The notes beneath the pieces were generated by a model. That model had not been told where the DNA came from. It made no database searches and saw nothing but the letters and a program-made list of their open reading frames with translations. From Heliocidaris erythrogramma (taxonomy: Eukaryota > Echinodermata > Echinoidea > Camarodonta > Echinometridae), in NCBI GenBank assembly GCA_025617745.1, contig CM046853.1:9564974-9628973 (forward strand): a stretch of 64,000 nucleotides of DNA, written 5' to 3'. Positions 46,104-57,087 of the stretch are shown here, in pieces (position 1 is the first letter of the stretch; each line of letters opens with the position of its first letter). Position numbers and translations under genes: made by a program.

Positions 46104-46360
46104 TCCATGCACCTATTCCGCTAAGCTTCCATGCTGCTTGCATGATCTAACATCAGCCATAAGGCTCGGCGTAATGCGGTGATGAACGAATTTATGAATT
46201 TAACACATTGAATTTCGCCTCTGGTACATTAGAACTATAATAGTGAACTGGAATTTAGTTTAGAGTTTCTTCTAACCGGCTAGGCTGGGCTTGAATTCGG
46301 ACGGACGTACGTCTGCTTCATGGTCGTCTGCTAGCGCACGATCTCATTGGATGTTTTTTT

Positions 46361-47045
46361 GTTTTGTAGCATTCTTTATTGCATTCATTCAGTACAAATG
46401 AAAATCGTACAACTTCATTTTTAATGGATGTACATAACACAATTATTACCAAAATGTATAGAAAATTATACATAGATAATTATACATAACACAATTACCA
46501 AAATGTATAGAACATTACACAACTCTCAGAAATACATAATAAATGATATAGTACATAATATACATTCAAATTAATCATACTGAATGAATATTATAGATCA
46601 CAGCCTTCCACCCACCCTACCCCCTCCAAAACTTTTTTTTTGTAGCATTCTTTATTGCAATCATTCAGTACAAATGAAATTCATACAACTTCATTTTTAG
46701 TTGATGTACATAACACAATTACCAAAATGTATAGGAAATTATACAACTCTCAGAAATACATAATATAATGAAATATATAGTACATAATACATCCAAATTA
46801 ATCACACTGAATGAATAATATAGATCATAGCCTTCTCACACCCTCCCCCTCCCTATCTTTTTTTTTAGTTTGTAGCATTCTTTGTTGTATTCATTCAGTA
46901 CAAATGAAAAATCATACATCTTCATTTTTAGTTCATGTACACAACATATCATAAGGACATTCTTCAGTAAATATACATGTATAGTACACAGTGTACTCAA
47001 ATTAATCATACCGAATGAATATTATAGATTAAAACCTCCAACAAA
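46361..47045 (-). repeat. Triplicated 3' part of L1-like LINE
   Basis: Three tandem copies of about 200-270 bp starting TTTTTTGTAGCATTCTTTAT (about 46363, 46633 and 46866) and containing CATTCAGTACAAATGAAA, GATGTACATAACACAATTAC and AATTAATCATACTGAATGAA. They lie immediately 3' of the LINE ORF, so they probably represent its 3' UTR. Confidence 0.8.
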
Positions 47046-47189
47046 CAACAAACACACAAACAAGCAAAGAAATGCAAAAAGAAGAAAAGAGAAGAGAATA
47101 AGGGCAGTCTATATAGCGGCAAAGAGTCGCCAACTTCACACGATCGCGAACCAGGCAGACCCCTCCGCTCCTCACCCATCATGACCATT

Positions 47190-48105
47190 GTATGTTTTCG
47201 TTTCAAGCTTATGACTTGCACGTGTGTTAATTTGAATTGTTCCCATTTCTTATAGTGTCGTGTCAAAGTATTCCGTTCGGTCGCAATCTTATCTGATTTC
47301 AATGTTCCTTCGTCATCTGTAATATGGTATGGTATAATGTTTTTTAACAAAAGATTTTCATGAAAGTATGTTTTTCCTTTCTTATGAATACACTTATTAT
47401 TGATTTTTTTTTTTTGTATTTCTTTTATTAGTTGCATCCTTTTTAATAAACGCATTCATATCAAACCAAATATTTAACATTTCCTGATAATACTTTGGTA
47501 ACTGTATATTGATCATGTTAGGTAAATAATTACAATAGAAAATTAGATTTCCTCCAATTGGTCTCAGTAAAAAGTTGAAGTACTTTTTCCATTTCATTTT
47601 CTGGTCTCCAGTTACAAGTCTTTTGATCCACATCACTCTTTGCACCTTCACAAAAAGTCTAAAGTTAAGCATTTTCAATCCTCCCTGTTTATAATCAAGA
47701 TACAAAGTACTTCTTTTTATCTTGTCCTTCCCTCGCCATAGAAAATTAAAGCAGATCTCATCAATTTCTTTGAAAACCCATTCAGGCGTCGGAGTCAAAG
47801 AGCTCACATAAATCAATTTTGAATATACGTACGTTTTCAGCAAGTGAATTTTCCCAATCAGAGTGAGATCTCTTTGTTTCCACCAATTTAACAATTTCTT
47901 AATTTTGCTCAAAATCTCTTTATAATTCATCTCTTCAGCAACGTCAGGATCTAATGAAAAATAAATACCTAAAATTTTTGCAATGTCAACTGCCTTTCCA
48001 AAAGGATAAAAAGATGTCGTCGATCTCACGTGATCGGTACACGCCCACATTTGGTCATCGATAACAAATATTGGAATACACGTGTAGTATGGAAAATTAT
48101 CAAAA
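47190..48105 (-). mobile_element. L1-like non-LTR retrotransposon, ORF2 C-terminal part
   Basis: The frame from about 48105 downward reads FGKAVDIAKILGIYFSLD, NWWKQRDLTLIGKIHLLKTY, EWVFKEIDEICFNFLWRGKD and DYKQGGLKMLNF. This is the region after the RT palm and thumb in L1/Tx1-type ORF2. A frameshift near 47.42 kb moves it to a frame with KKGKTYFHENLLLKN and YKKWEQFKLTHVQVISLKRK, the usual ORF2 C-terminus. 5'-truncated, frameshifted and dead. It splits the right arm of the palindrome. Confidence 0.85.
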
Positions 48106-48844
48106 GCATGCATATTCCCGGGGATTTTTTTTTTTTTTTTTTGGGGGGGGGGGGGGGGGGTTATTGGACTCATCGAGCCTCAACTATACCCTTTCAGAGC
48201 TTTAAATTTCATGTAAATCACATTTTTCATAATTTCAAATAAATACTATAGGGGAATTAAAATCATTTCAAAACCCCTGTTTTCATGTGTTAACCTATGG
48301 GACCTGGAAGGCTAAAAGCATGCATATTCCCGGGGATTTATGGGGGTTTACTGGACTCATCAAGCCTTAATTATACCTTATCAGAGCTTTAAATTTCATG
48401 TAAATTACATTTTTTACATTTTCAAAGAAAAACAAGGGGAATTATAATCACCCTAAAATTCCTTGTTTTCGCGTGTTAACCTATGGCAGGCGAGACGTTT
48501 TTGGTCAAAAGCATGCATATTCCCGGGGATTTATGGGGGGTTTACTGGACTCATCAAGCCTTAATTATACCTTTTCAGAGCTTTAAATTTCATTCAAGGC
48601 ACAGTTTTTATATTTTCAAATAAAAATTATGGGAATTATAATCATTCAAAAATCCCTGTTTTTGCGTGTTAACCTATGGGAGATTGAAGGCCAAAAGCAT
48701 GCATATTCCCGGGGATTTATGCGGGGTCCCTTGCACTTTTTGAGCCTTCATTAAGCTTTTTCAGAGTCTCAAATTACATGTAAGCCACATTTACACTAAA
48801 TTCAAAGTAATACTAGAGGAACTATAATCATTTTTAAAATCCAT
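48106..48844 (-). repeat. Right outer arm: four ~190 bp tandem units
   Basis: GCATGCATATTCCCGGG recurs at 48106, 48318, 48511 and 48697. Each unit continues with TTTCAGAGCTTTAAATTTCA and GTGTTAACCTATGG. A T18-G18 stretch (48125-48160) is an expansion inside the first unit. Confidence 0.88.
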
Positions 48845-48999
48845 CGCGCAGAATAAAGTTATTGCCACGCCCATGTCGCCGCCCATGCCACGCCCACATC
48901 ATACCCACACCACGCCCATTTACACTTGCGCTATAGCCTCCCCGAGGTTTTTTTTTTAAAGATTTGTTTTATTACTTCCATTTTCAGTGTAATATCTTC

Positions 49000-49035
49000 A
49001 AAAGAAGAAGAAGAAGAAGAAGAAGAAGAACCCCC
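49000..49035 (+). repeat. GAA microsatellite
   Basis: About 30 bp of GAAGAA next to the second LINE relic. Confidence 0.9.
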
Positions 49036-49069
49036 TTCCCCACTCTCCTATAACCAACCCCAAGGAAAA

Positions 49070-49545
49070 GGAAAGGGACCTATACGTCTCCTTTTCAAAT
49101 TTCCGGAATTATCGGAATTTTATTATGCACACTTAGCTCCCCAAATCCAACATTATAAGCACTCCTCTCTTATAGTTGTAATGTTCTTTCCCGTGCCATA
49201 AAAATTAAAAACACATTTTATCTATATACAAAGTCTGAAATACCCATTCTGGAACAAAGATGAGTGATGCCACACCCCATAGTCTTGAATATATAGAACT
49301 TTCAACAACTAGATTTTTCCCATTAACGTCAGATCTCTCTGTTTCCACCATGTTAAAGATTTAAAAAAGAATCTTACTTACAATCGCTTTATAGTTCATA
49401 GACTCATTTGTATTTACGTCTAAACTGAAATACATTCCTAATATAATTATCTTCACGAATGGTACTCTCTTCCCAAAAGGAAGGTTACTTATGCATGTCA
49501 TTGAACCTAGCGACATAACGTAAGTTTTCTCCTTATTATATATCT
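49070..49545 (-). mobile_element. Second L1-like LINE relic
   Basis: On the minus strand: LPFGKRVPFVKII, LGMYFSLD, MNYKAIVSKI, WWKQRDLTLMGK and PEWVFQ can be read in order with stops and frameshifts, then an IMLDL-like block at about 49145. The order and residues parallel the copy at 47190-48105. The two relics differ enough to be independent insertions. Confidence 0.75.
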
Positions 49546-49549
49546 TTTA

Positions 49550-51725
49550 GTCATTTTATTAATCAAAATAATGTCGATCGTAAAAGTAGAAAATGCAATG
49601 TTGGGCTTATCATAGGCATGTGGGGGATATATTATTTGCAGAATAAGAGGACTGAAATCGTTTGGTGATATTTGGGGAAATTTTAGGCCTAAGTCTATAC
49701 AAAAATAAACTAAAACGCATATCAAACTGAGATTTACAAGATGTTCAATTTAATTTGAATTCATATGCATATAATTCAAGTTTTAAATTATGATTTGAAA
49801 ATTTCCATTTGTTGAAAGTTATTAACAGCTAAGAAAACTGTGTAAATCAATAATCATTCACAACATCATTTTTGCATCGCAACTTTCTTAAAACCTTTTG
49901 TAAAGACAGGCTGCGGGCGCGAGCGAGCAACATATTTATAGGAAACCATTGAATTGAAGTATTAATCTAACATGACACTTGTCTTTTCTGCATTTTTTTA
50001 AATGGCACCTGCTATCCTCTTCAAATCAAAGAGCAACATGCATATCCAGAAACATGATAAAGGGAGGGTGTGGCCCGGGCCGAGCACTTTCAAGGTTAGA
50101 TGGTGCATGGGAAAATGGGGGGGGGGGGGGGGGGGGGGGCTGTTTAGTTTACTGAAAGTCCAACACAAAATTTACGATAAGTCAAACTAAAAATAAGTTT
50201 TATTTTCTTTCTAGGAGAGCATACAAAACCCACTATAAAGGTAAATGAGCTAGATCGATTTTAATCACATAATCACGTTCATCTGTCTTTGTTTGTGTTT
50301 AGGAGGCGGGGGGGGGGGGGGGGGGGCAGTGGGCTGGGTTTTTTGACCTGATGGACCTCGGGTCCATGAGGGGTCCAAATATTTGTTGGGGTGTTTTTTG
50401 CTTCTCAGAGAATTCCTTTTTCAAAAGGGATTTTAAGACTAACGTGCCCCACTTTTGCAAAATCCTGGATCCGCCCATCTTTCTTATTACTATTACTTTG
50501 CAAACGAGCGAGCAACTGACACATCTCTGTACGCTTTACCATAATGCAAAATCAACCTGTATTGGCCTACATGAATACTTTGCCCTGCATCAAAATGGAA
50601 TAACTATATTTAAACTGAAATGGCCCTTTGGACAACGCAACATTTTCATTTTGTTCAACATATTTTTTCTGCTTTTATTCAAAGCAATTTTGTTAATTTT
50701 GCCCCATGAGTTTTCTTTTAGATATTTTCTCCTCAGTTCACTTCACTCGGAAAAATATATTCATTTCAAATTAATACATCAAAAATATTACCACAGATCT
50801 CACGGAAACAAGTCAAGGGTCCTCATCTTTATCACTAAAACTGGTAATAGCGCCATCATCTCTACACCTGTTTGCTTGTTGCTTGAATGGTTCATGTTAA
50901 ATGTTAGAATGTAAAATATCGAAGCTTTCATAATTGGTTCAAGGGCCTAGGAACTTCATGTGAGCTGAGGGACAAATGTTCACTGTATTGTATTTTGGTC
51001 GCATTCAAAACATTGTTAGATCATTTTGTGAATGGTCAGCTACATTTGACCGGAGGGGTGACGCTATGAAACGGAAGAGCCCATACGTCAAATAGTTCGA
51101 TGCTCCATTCGCGCGCTGAGTTACCATTCGGCAATGTCGAGGTCAAGTGTTCGCCACACCACTGGCCGAAGGTCTTTGTATCCCTCCTCCTCTGAATATC
51201 GTCATAATAACTTTGGACAATCAAACTTGTGCTGCTGCGATGAAATTCTCGGTGTAGTGGACACCACGAGAGCATGGAAAAATTACGTTTTTAAATCGGG
51301 AAAACAGCCTTTATGGCGATGCAACGTTGTCGACAACCGTGGATTATATTCCTGTGCAGTGTGATTTTAGGAGGTGAGATTTTGCCGTTGTTTTGGTTGG
51401 TTGCGCTGTGCGTTACGTGTGCGGACAGTTTGTTTGGTTGATGCGAGGTTTCGGTGATAGTATAATGGCATGGATTAATTGGCCGTGTTGTGCAGGGCCA
51501 GCACGCCTAGTACGGTACCAAGGACGGACGTATACTCCGTACCGTATACGTACACGTCGTACCATGAATAGTCATGATGATAGTCAAACTCATGTGCATT
51601 GTAGAAAATGCTAGTATTTGTCATCAGACATGGGCTGGTCATGCTCGTACAGTACAGGTTGAATATGCTTATCTATAATTATAAAGTTAAAATTAAACTA
51701 GAATTTAATTTGTCATGAGGACGAA
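49550..51725. other. Low-information region with a possible transcribed exon
   Basis: A MITE remnant with GGATCCGCCC lies at about 50310-50475, containing poly-G (50311-50327), and a 23 bp poly-G at 50117-50139. At 51134-51364 a 76-codon plus-strand frame (MSRSSVRHTTGRRSLYPSSS) lies in locally CpG-richer DNA and is followed by a donor-like AGGAGGTGAG. I recognise no family and would not call it a gene. Confidence 0.35.
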
Positions 51726-51898
51726 TTAGGTGGTCTGTCTTTCAATTTGTATGATCAAAATTTGTAATCAGGATGATCATAATAATGGGGAAATACTAAA
51801 CTAAAGATAGGAAGTCAAGAATGCCACGCATGGAGATGCTTCTTGAGGACAGGAATGTAGAAAATGTGTGAAACGGTCATTGGAAGATGTGATAATAT

Positions 51899-52632
51899 TT
51901 GTGCAAGATAATCATGATAATCAATAATGGTGATAATTATCATGATGAAGGTGATATAATGATGATGGTGATGATAATACTAATACTAATACTAGTAATA
52001 GCAATGATGATCATGACGGTGATGATATTATATCATCATCATCATCATCATGAATATCATCATGACAGTGATGATAATGATGTTGAAGATAATCATGATG
52101 ATGATCATTACATGTATATCATGACAGTGATGATGATAATGATGTTGATAATCATCATCATCATATCATCATGACAGTGATGATGAAGTTGATGATAATC
52201 ATTAGCATCATCATGAATATCAATTATGACTGATGATGATAATGATGTTGATGATAATCATGAATATCATGACAATGATGATGATAATGATATTGATAAT
52301 CATGATGATGATCATATCATGACAGTGATGATAATGATGTTGATAACCATGATGATCATTATATCATCATGACAGCGACGATGATAATGATTTTGATGTT
52401 AATCATCATCATCATGAATATCATGTCAGTGATGATGATAATGATGTTGAAGATAATCATGATGATGATCATTATATCATCATGACAGTGATGATGATAA
52501 TGATGTTGATAATCATCATCATCATCATCATGAATATCATGACAGTGATGATGATAATGATGAAGTTGATGATAATCAGCATTATCATGACAGTGATGAT
52601 GATAATGATTATCATTATGATAATCACTATTA
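51899..52632 (+). repeat. GATGAT-type minisatellite, first block
   Basis: Repeated 50-70 bp units of the type ATCATGACAGTGATGATGAT, AATGATGTTGATAATCATCA. They contain CATCATCATGA stretches that pair with the GATGATGAT stretches, so each unit is a potential hairpin. Confidence 0.92.
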
Positions 52633-53066
52633 GATTAGTCCCAGAGTTAAAGGGGCTGCCTTATGCACAAAGATTGAGGAAGTTGAATATCCCTACCTTA
52701 GCTTACAGGAGGGCTCGAGGCGATATGATTGAAACATACAAGATTTTTAATAAATACGATTCTGATGTAACCCCAAATCTTGAATTACAATCCAGAGATC
52801 AGACAAGAGGACATAGTAGAAAATTGTTTATTCCTAGGACCAAAACTCAGAGATACAAAAATTCTTTCTATGTACGAATACGTAAACCATGGAATAATCT
52901 TTCCAACGACACCATTACTGCCCCAAGTGTGCACAGTTTTGAAGCAGCTTTGGATAGGTGCTGGAAAAATGAGCCCATTAAGTACGATTACGAATCGCCT
53001 GCACCAGGAAATGATCCAGCCATCTTGAAGAGGAAAAAGAACTTGGAACTGAATATAGAGGCGTAG
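52633..53066 (+). mobile_element. CR1/L2-like reverse-transcriptase tail within minisatellite
   Basis: An open 145-codon stretch: RLVPELKGLPYAQRLRKLN, PTLAYRRARGDMIETYKIF, RDQTRGHSRKLFIPR, YKNSFYVRIRKPWNNLSN and SVHSFEAALDRCW. This is the conserved C-terminal region after the RT domain in CR1/L2/Rex-type LINEs. It has no frameshift and ends in a TAG before the second minisatellite block. The catalytic part is absent (5' truncation). Confidence 0.88.
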
Positions 53067-53102
53067 TGCCTGCGTTCAGTATCTTCCCTAGGTATCCCTA
53101 GG

Positions 53103-53485
53103 TATGAATATCATGACAGTGATGATAATGATGTTGATGATAATCATGATGATGATCATTATATCATGACAGTGATGATAATGATGTTGATGATAATCAT
53201 GATGATGATCATTATATCATCATGACAGCGATGATGATAATGATTTTGATGTTAATCATCATCATCATGAATATCATGTCAGTGATGATGATAATGTTGA
53301 TGATAATCATGATGATGATCATTATATCATGACAGTAATGATGATAATGATGTTGATGATAATCATCATCATCATCATCATGAATATCATGACAGTGATG
53401 ATGATAATGATGTTGATGATTATCATGATAATGATATAATGATGATGATGGTGATGATGATGATGATGATAATGGTGATGACCAT
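53103..53485 (+). repeat. GATGAT-type minisatellite, second block
   Basis: Same unit as the first block (ATGAATATCATGACAGTGAT, GATGATGATCATTATATCAT), directly after the LINE tail. Confidence 0.92.
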
Positions 53486-53928
53486 GACTGAAATGACATT
53501 GATCTTAGCCCTTCCAAATATGAAAGAGAAATGACATTTAGTGAAGAAGATATGACCATAAGTTGATTTGTACAAAATGGCGCCTAGATGACGTCACGAT
53601 AACCTGATGACCTTGAAAAAGATGTGGGAACTTGACCTTATTAGGACCGATGACTGACGAAAATTTGAAGATAATTGAGTGAGCCAATTTTGGGAAATTG
53701 TGATATCAAATAGGACTAATGATATTGCAGGATAGCTTTAATACACGTCAGGGAATCAGATTTTCCATTGGGTTGTACATAAACTATTGCACACTACTTT
53801 CCAATAGACATAACACGCAAAATAAGCAATCACAAACCATGTAATAAACTGCCTTATGTTAAAATAGTCAAACAAGATGGTAAAATGAAAGGCAAAAAGA
53901 AGCAAAAAAAAAAAATAAAAAAATTTCA

Positions 53929-54000
53929 ATGGACCCACCGGGGATCGAACCTGGGTCACCGGAATGGGAGGCAAGTGCTTTGACCAATACACCAAAATAT
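53929..54000 (-). other. tRNA-like sequence (degenerate)
   Basis: Minus strand: CTTGCCTCCCATTCC (Gly-CCC-like anticodon region), then a B box GGTTCGATCCCCGG, ending GGGTCCA followed by a T-run terminator. The 5' half does not form a matching acceptor stem, so it is a tRNA pseudogene or SINE head rather than a working tRNA. Confidence 0.5.
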
Positions 54001-55215
54001 TTCCCATAGAGATAACACGTAAACGAAAAACGGGATTCTCAAATCACATTTTGTAGTGAAAAATTGGGCATGATCCCGACATCTGATCAAAAATTGGAGA
54101 CCACACTTATAAAAGCTTATAGTCTCAGCTATAACATACTAAAATCTGGATAGAAAATAGATACAGCTCAGAGAACAATGTCATGTAGATTCATGATTCA
54201 AAAAAAAAATCATCTTCCATAGACATAACACGCAAATAGGGAAAATTCTCACATGGCATCTTTAATTGAAAATTTCAATGTGATGACATCATCAGGATGA
54301 AAAATGGTGACTGATTTTGTAGGAAATTGCCTCAGCTACAACATATTAAAATCTGGGCGAAAAACAACTAATAATTACGAATCTAGAGCCAAATTTGCTT
54401 AAATGTGATGACGTCAAAACATGAAAAATGGAAAATTTGAATTCTGGCGCCATTTTGATGACGTCATAATGTTTATAAGGGTCAAATGATACATGAAATC
54501 ATATCTATGATTCATACCCTACCTGATGATGTAAAAAAATGGGGGGTTTGTGGACTATTTAAAGAGCTAGAGTTAATTTTGTAGAGGCATGTTTTTGCAC
54601 GTTTTTACGTTATTTTCACCATAGACGCGCGCACGGATTTTGAACTTTGACGCGCCCGTACGACCTTATTATTGATTGAAATTGATTCCAAGGTGATGGA
54701 AATGATGAAGAAAAGTGTCAGGATTGCAAATCAATCGAAAAAACAGCGTTTTAACGTTATTTACGACTTGCGCGCGGATAAAAGCGCGCGCGCACGCTTA
54801 CGCAGGGACACTTTTGAAATGCTCAAAATGACCTGAAACGTGTGCAGACTTGATCCTACATGATTTTGAGAATTTTTAAATTTTGACGTGCGCGTACGCG
54901 CACGTGCTGACCTCTAGATTACCTGTGAGGACATGAATTGATGACCTGTCATCTGAAGTTTATGTGGTGTGAATATAGTTGATTTTTGATGATCGATTAT
55001 GAAGATATAATCTATCTTGTAAATTTACAAAATGGCGTCTTGATGACATCACGATGACCTGATGACCTCCAAAATCTTAATGGACCATGTCCATGATTGA
55101 CCTCATACATGACATGAAACTCGATGATATTGACCTGGCTGATTTTGAGATTTGGTGGGAACAAAAATTTGTAATAAAAAGAAATAATATTAAAGAAAAA
55201 TCTTGACAAAATTAA
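54001..55215. other. Non-coding spacer with repeated motifs
   Basis: CCATAGACATAACACGCAAA-type and GATGACGTCA-type motifs recur several times (for example about 54004, 54217 and 54290). There is a run of CpG-rich GCGCGCGC words at 54780-54905. Nothing coding. Confidence 0.4.
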
Positions 55216-56236
55216 AAGGTGATCTGTCGATACCGACAGACCACCTAATTACTTGTTCCGTGATTAAATGGACGGAATCATGTAATCATGTAACTTTAGA
55301 TAATATAATATAATATTAATAACTTTATACTGTTTAGTGATGCCACATGATTTTTAAAATTTTCAATAAACCATGGAGTATTTGTATTCATTCATGTCAT
55401 TTGAATTTTGATAGAGTAAGTCTATCTGTCCAATGAAGGTAGATTTTTTTTTCATATAATTGAGGAATATGAAAATTATTGCATGATTAATGGGGTCAAT
55501 GACAGACTTAATTGACACAGTCCCACCAGTTGAACCTGGTTGAAATTGGTGTATGGAAGATTACTTAGGACATTTCCCTAAAACAAATGGGTAGGACTAT
55601 TTCATTGATTTTAGCTTTTTTATTTTTATAATTTTTTCAGTTGCTATGGTGGATTTAATTTCACAGTTATTCTATAATTAAATAATGAAATGTTTATAGA
55701 ATTACTTTGGTTGAAAGATGTGATATCTTGAGCTTGTTGAGCATGATTTGGATGGTGGTGGAATCGAATGGGCCTAAAACACAGTTCATGTGGCATCACT
55801 ATTAATGATGATGATTGTCATGATTGTCCAGGCTTAGCTGTAACGTATGGTACAAGCTCAGCTCTGTGGCTTATCAATCTGGTACTGGCATGATTGGCCT
55901 ACGTTTGCGTTAGCTGTACGAGCTCCTGAGTCCTTGGCTTATCAATGTGGTACTGCCTGGCCTACGGAGCTGTACGTCACGTGGTATCCATATAGGCCTA
56001 CTGACTGTGGAAGCAGATATCAACAAAAAGAAAACTACATCTGAATATCACCATCATGACCATTTCTCACATACTGTGACCCATGCAAACAACCCTCACA
56101 GAGTTTGCTAAAGTCAGGTTACCTTCCAGTTCCAGGATCAACTAAGTCTTGAATGATTAATGAAGAAAAAAAAACACAAAAATGGCGGCTGCGTGCGATG
56201 GCGCGCGCTGTCGGCGATACAACCGTAATTGAAAAT

Positions 56237-56385
56237 ATACGATGTGGTGTAGTGGTGGAGATTTCCATTAATGCTAAACATTGAGGTCTCAACTGGCTTA
56301 GTGCCATCTACGTTGACTTTTTGTTTAGCATTAATGGAAATTTCGTCAGACATCTCCACCACTGTACCACATCGTATAGTTTTGA
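56237..56385. repeat. Inverted repeat (hairpin)
   Basis: ATACGATGTGGTGTAGTGGT and TTTCCATTAATGCTAAACA return inverted at 56320-56385 after a 38 bp loop. The arms are about 45-60 bp with one 10 bp insertion. Confidence 0.8.
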
Positions 56386-56949
56386 TGCTATACTTTTCAT
56401 TTTTTTAAACAAAATAACGAAAATCATTTGAAAACAAACATTCCAAAAGTTTCCCGAGGAGATGCTGTGGTGAAGAACCTGTCGGTCACGGGAGTTATCA
56501 GGAAAGGGATTTTCCAGCCCATTTTTTATGACCTGCTAACCGTGCGCAGTTAGATTGGCGGAATAAAACGCCTAGCTTTGTGATGTAAAAGGCGTATAGC
56601 CCTTTTTTTTTTTACACTCGGGAAGCTAGTCCTGGGCCTGGCTACATGTACAGCTCTTTAGGCCAGTACGAGATTGATAAGCCAAGGAGCTCCTACAGCT
56701 AGGCCTATGTTACTGCGGCAGAGTCCCGGGGCTATGGCCTATGGAGCGGTACATCATGGGATCCATATATGGTGTGTGGAGGCAGATATAAAAAAAAACT
56801 AAATCTAAATATCACCTTTTCTCACATACTCTGAGCCATGCAAACCACTCTTGGAGTTTGCTAGACTACTCCCCTAGAGAGGTTACCTTCCAGAATCAAA
56901 TAAGGTTGGAAAAATTGAACGAATTAAAAAAAAAAAAATATGCAGGGTT

Positions 56950-57052
56950 TTTTTTACCTTGCACGTGTAACTTGTATATGGGACTACACAAATCTTACCT
57001 TGCATGTATAGTCCCATATATTCAAGTTACACGTTCAAGGTAAAAAAAAAAC
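56950..57052. repeat. Inverted repeat (hairpin)
   Basis: TTTACCTTGCACGTGTAACT and TATATGGGACTA are mirrored at 57009-57052 (AGTTACACGTTCAAGGTAAA). The arms are about 40 bp with a short loop, possibly a MITE. Confidence 0.75.
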
Positions 57053-57087
57053 CTATTTTTTTAAAATATTTTTTTTTATTCATTCAA

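Larger units (their letters stand above)
33637..48844. repeat. 15 kb imperfect palindrome (inverted duplication)
   Basis: The outermost 110 bp at 33637-33755 (GGAATTTAAAAATGATTATAG..GAGACTCTGAAAAAGCTTAAT) is inverted at 48730-48844. Further in, 40130-41770 pairs with about 45190-46165: GATGTTAGATCATGCAAGCA; GACTGTCACGTCAGTCTTGC; GTGAAGAATAGGATTGCATA; AAATTATATCATCA-CTGCTA; CTCACGCCTGACGA. The arms differ by many substitutions and indels, and each was interrupted by different insertions: gypsy, Tc1 and hAT MITE on the left, an L1-like LINE on the right. About 3.4 kb in the middle is unpaired. Confidence 0.9.
51727..55250. other. 3.5 kb segment bracketed by a 16 bp inverted repeat
   Basis: AATTAGGTGGTCTGTC at the left returns as GACAGACCACCTAATT at the right. 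Between them lie two blocks of GATGAT minisatellite, a LINE tail, a tRNA-like sequence and three segments carrying CATAGACATAACACG. It may be a large TIR element, or chance placement of two small ones. No transposase. Confidence 0.5.

Noticed and set aside
33637-48844. Polinton/Maverick element because of ~15 kb size and inverted ends
   Set aside because: No protein-primed DNA polymerase, packaging ATPase, capsid or retroviral-like integrase of the Maverick type is present. The only integrase belongs to the inserted gypsy relic.
51899-53559. Open frames rich in His/Asp or Met/Ile across the minisatellites
   Set aside because: Repeat translation. Only the 52633-53066 portion is real, LINE-derived coding sequence.
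53929-54000. Functional tRNA-Gly
   Set aside because: The B box is good and a T-run follows, but the acceptor stem does not pair and the anticodon stem is weak.
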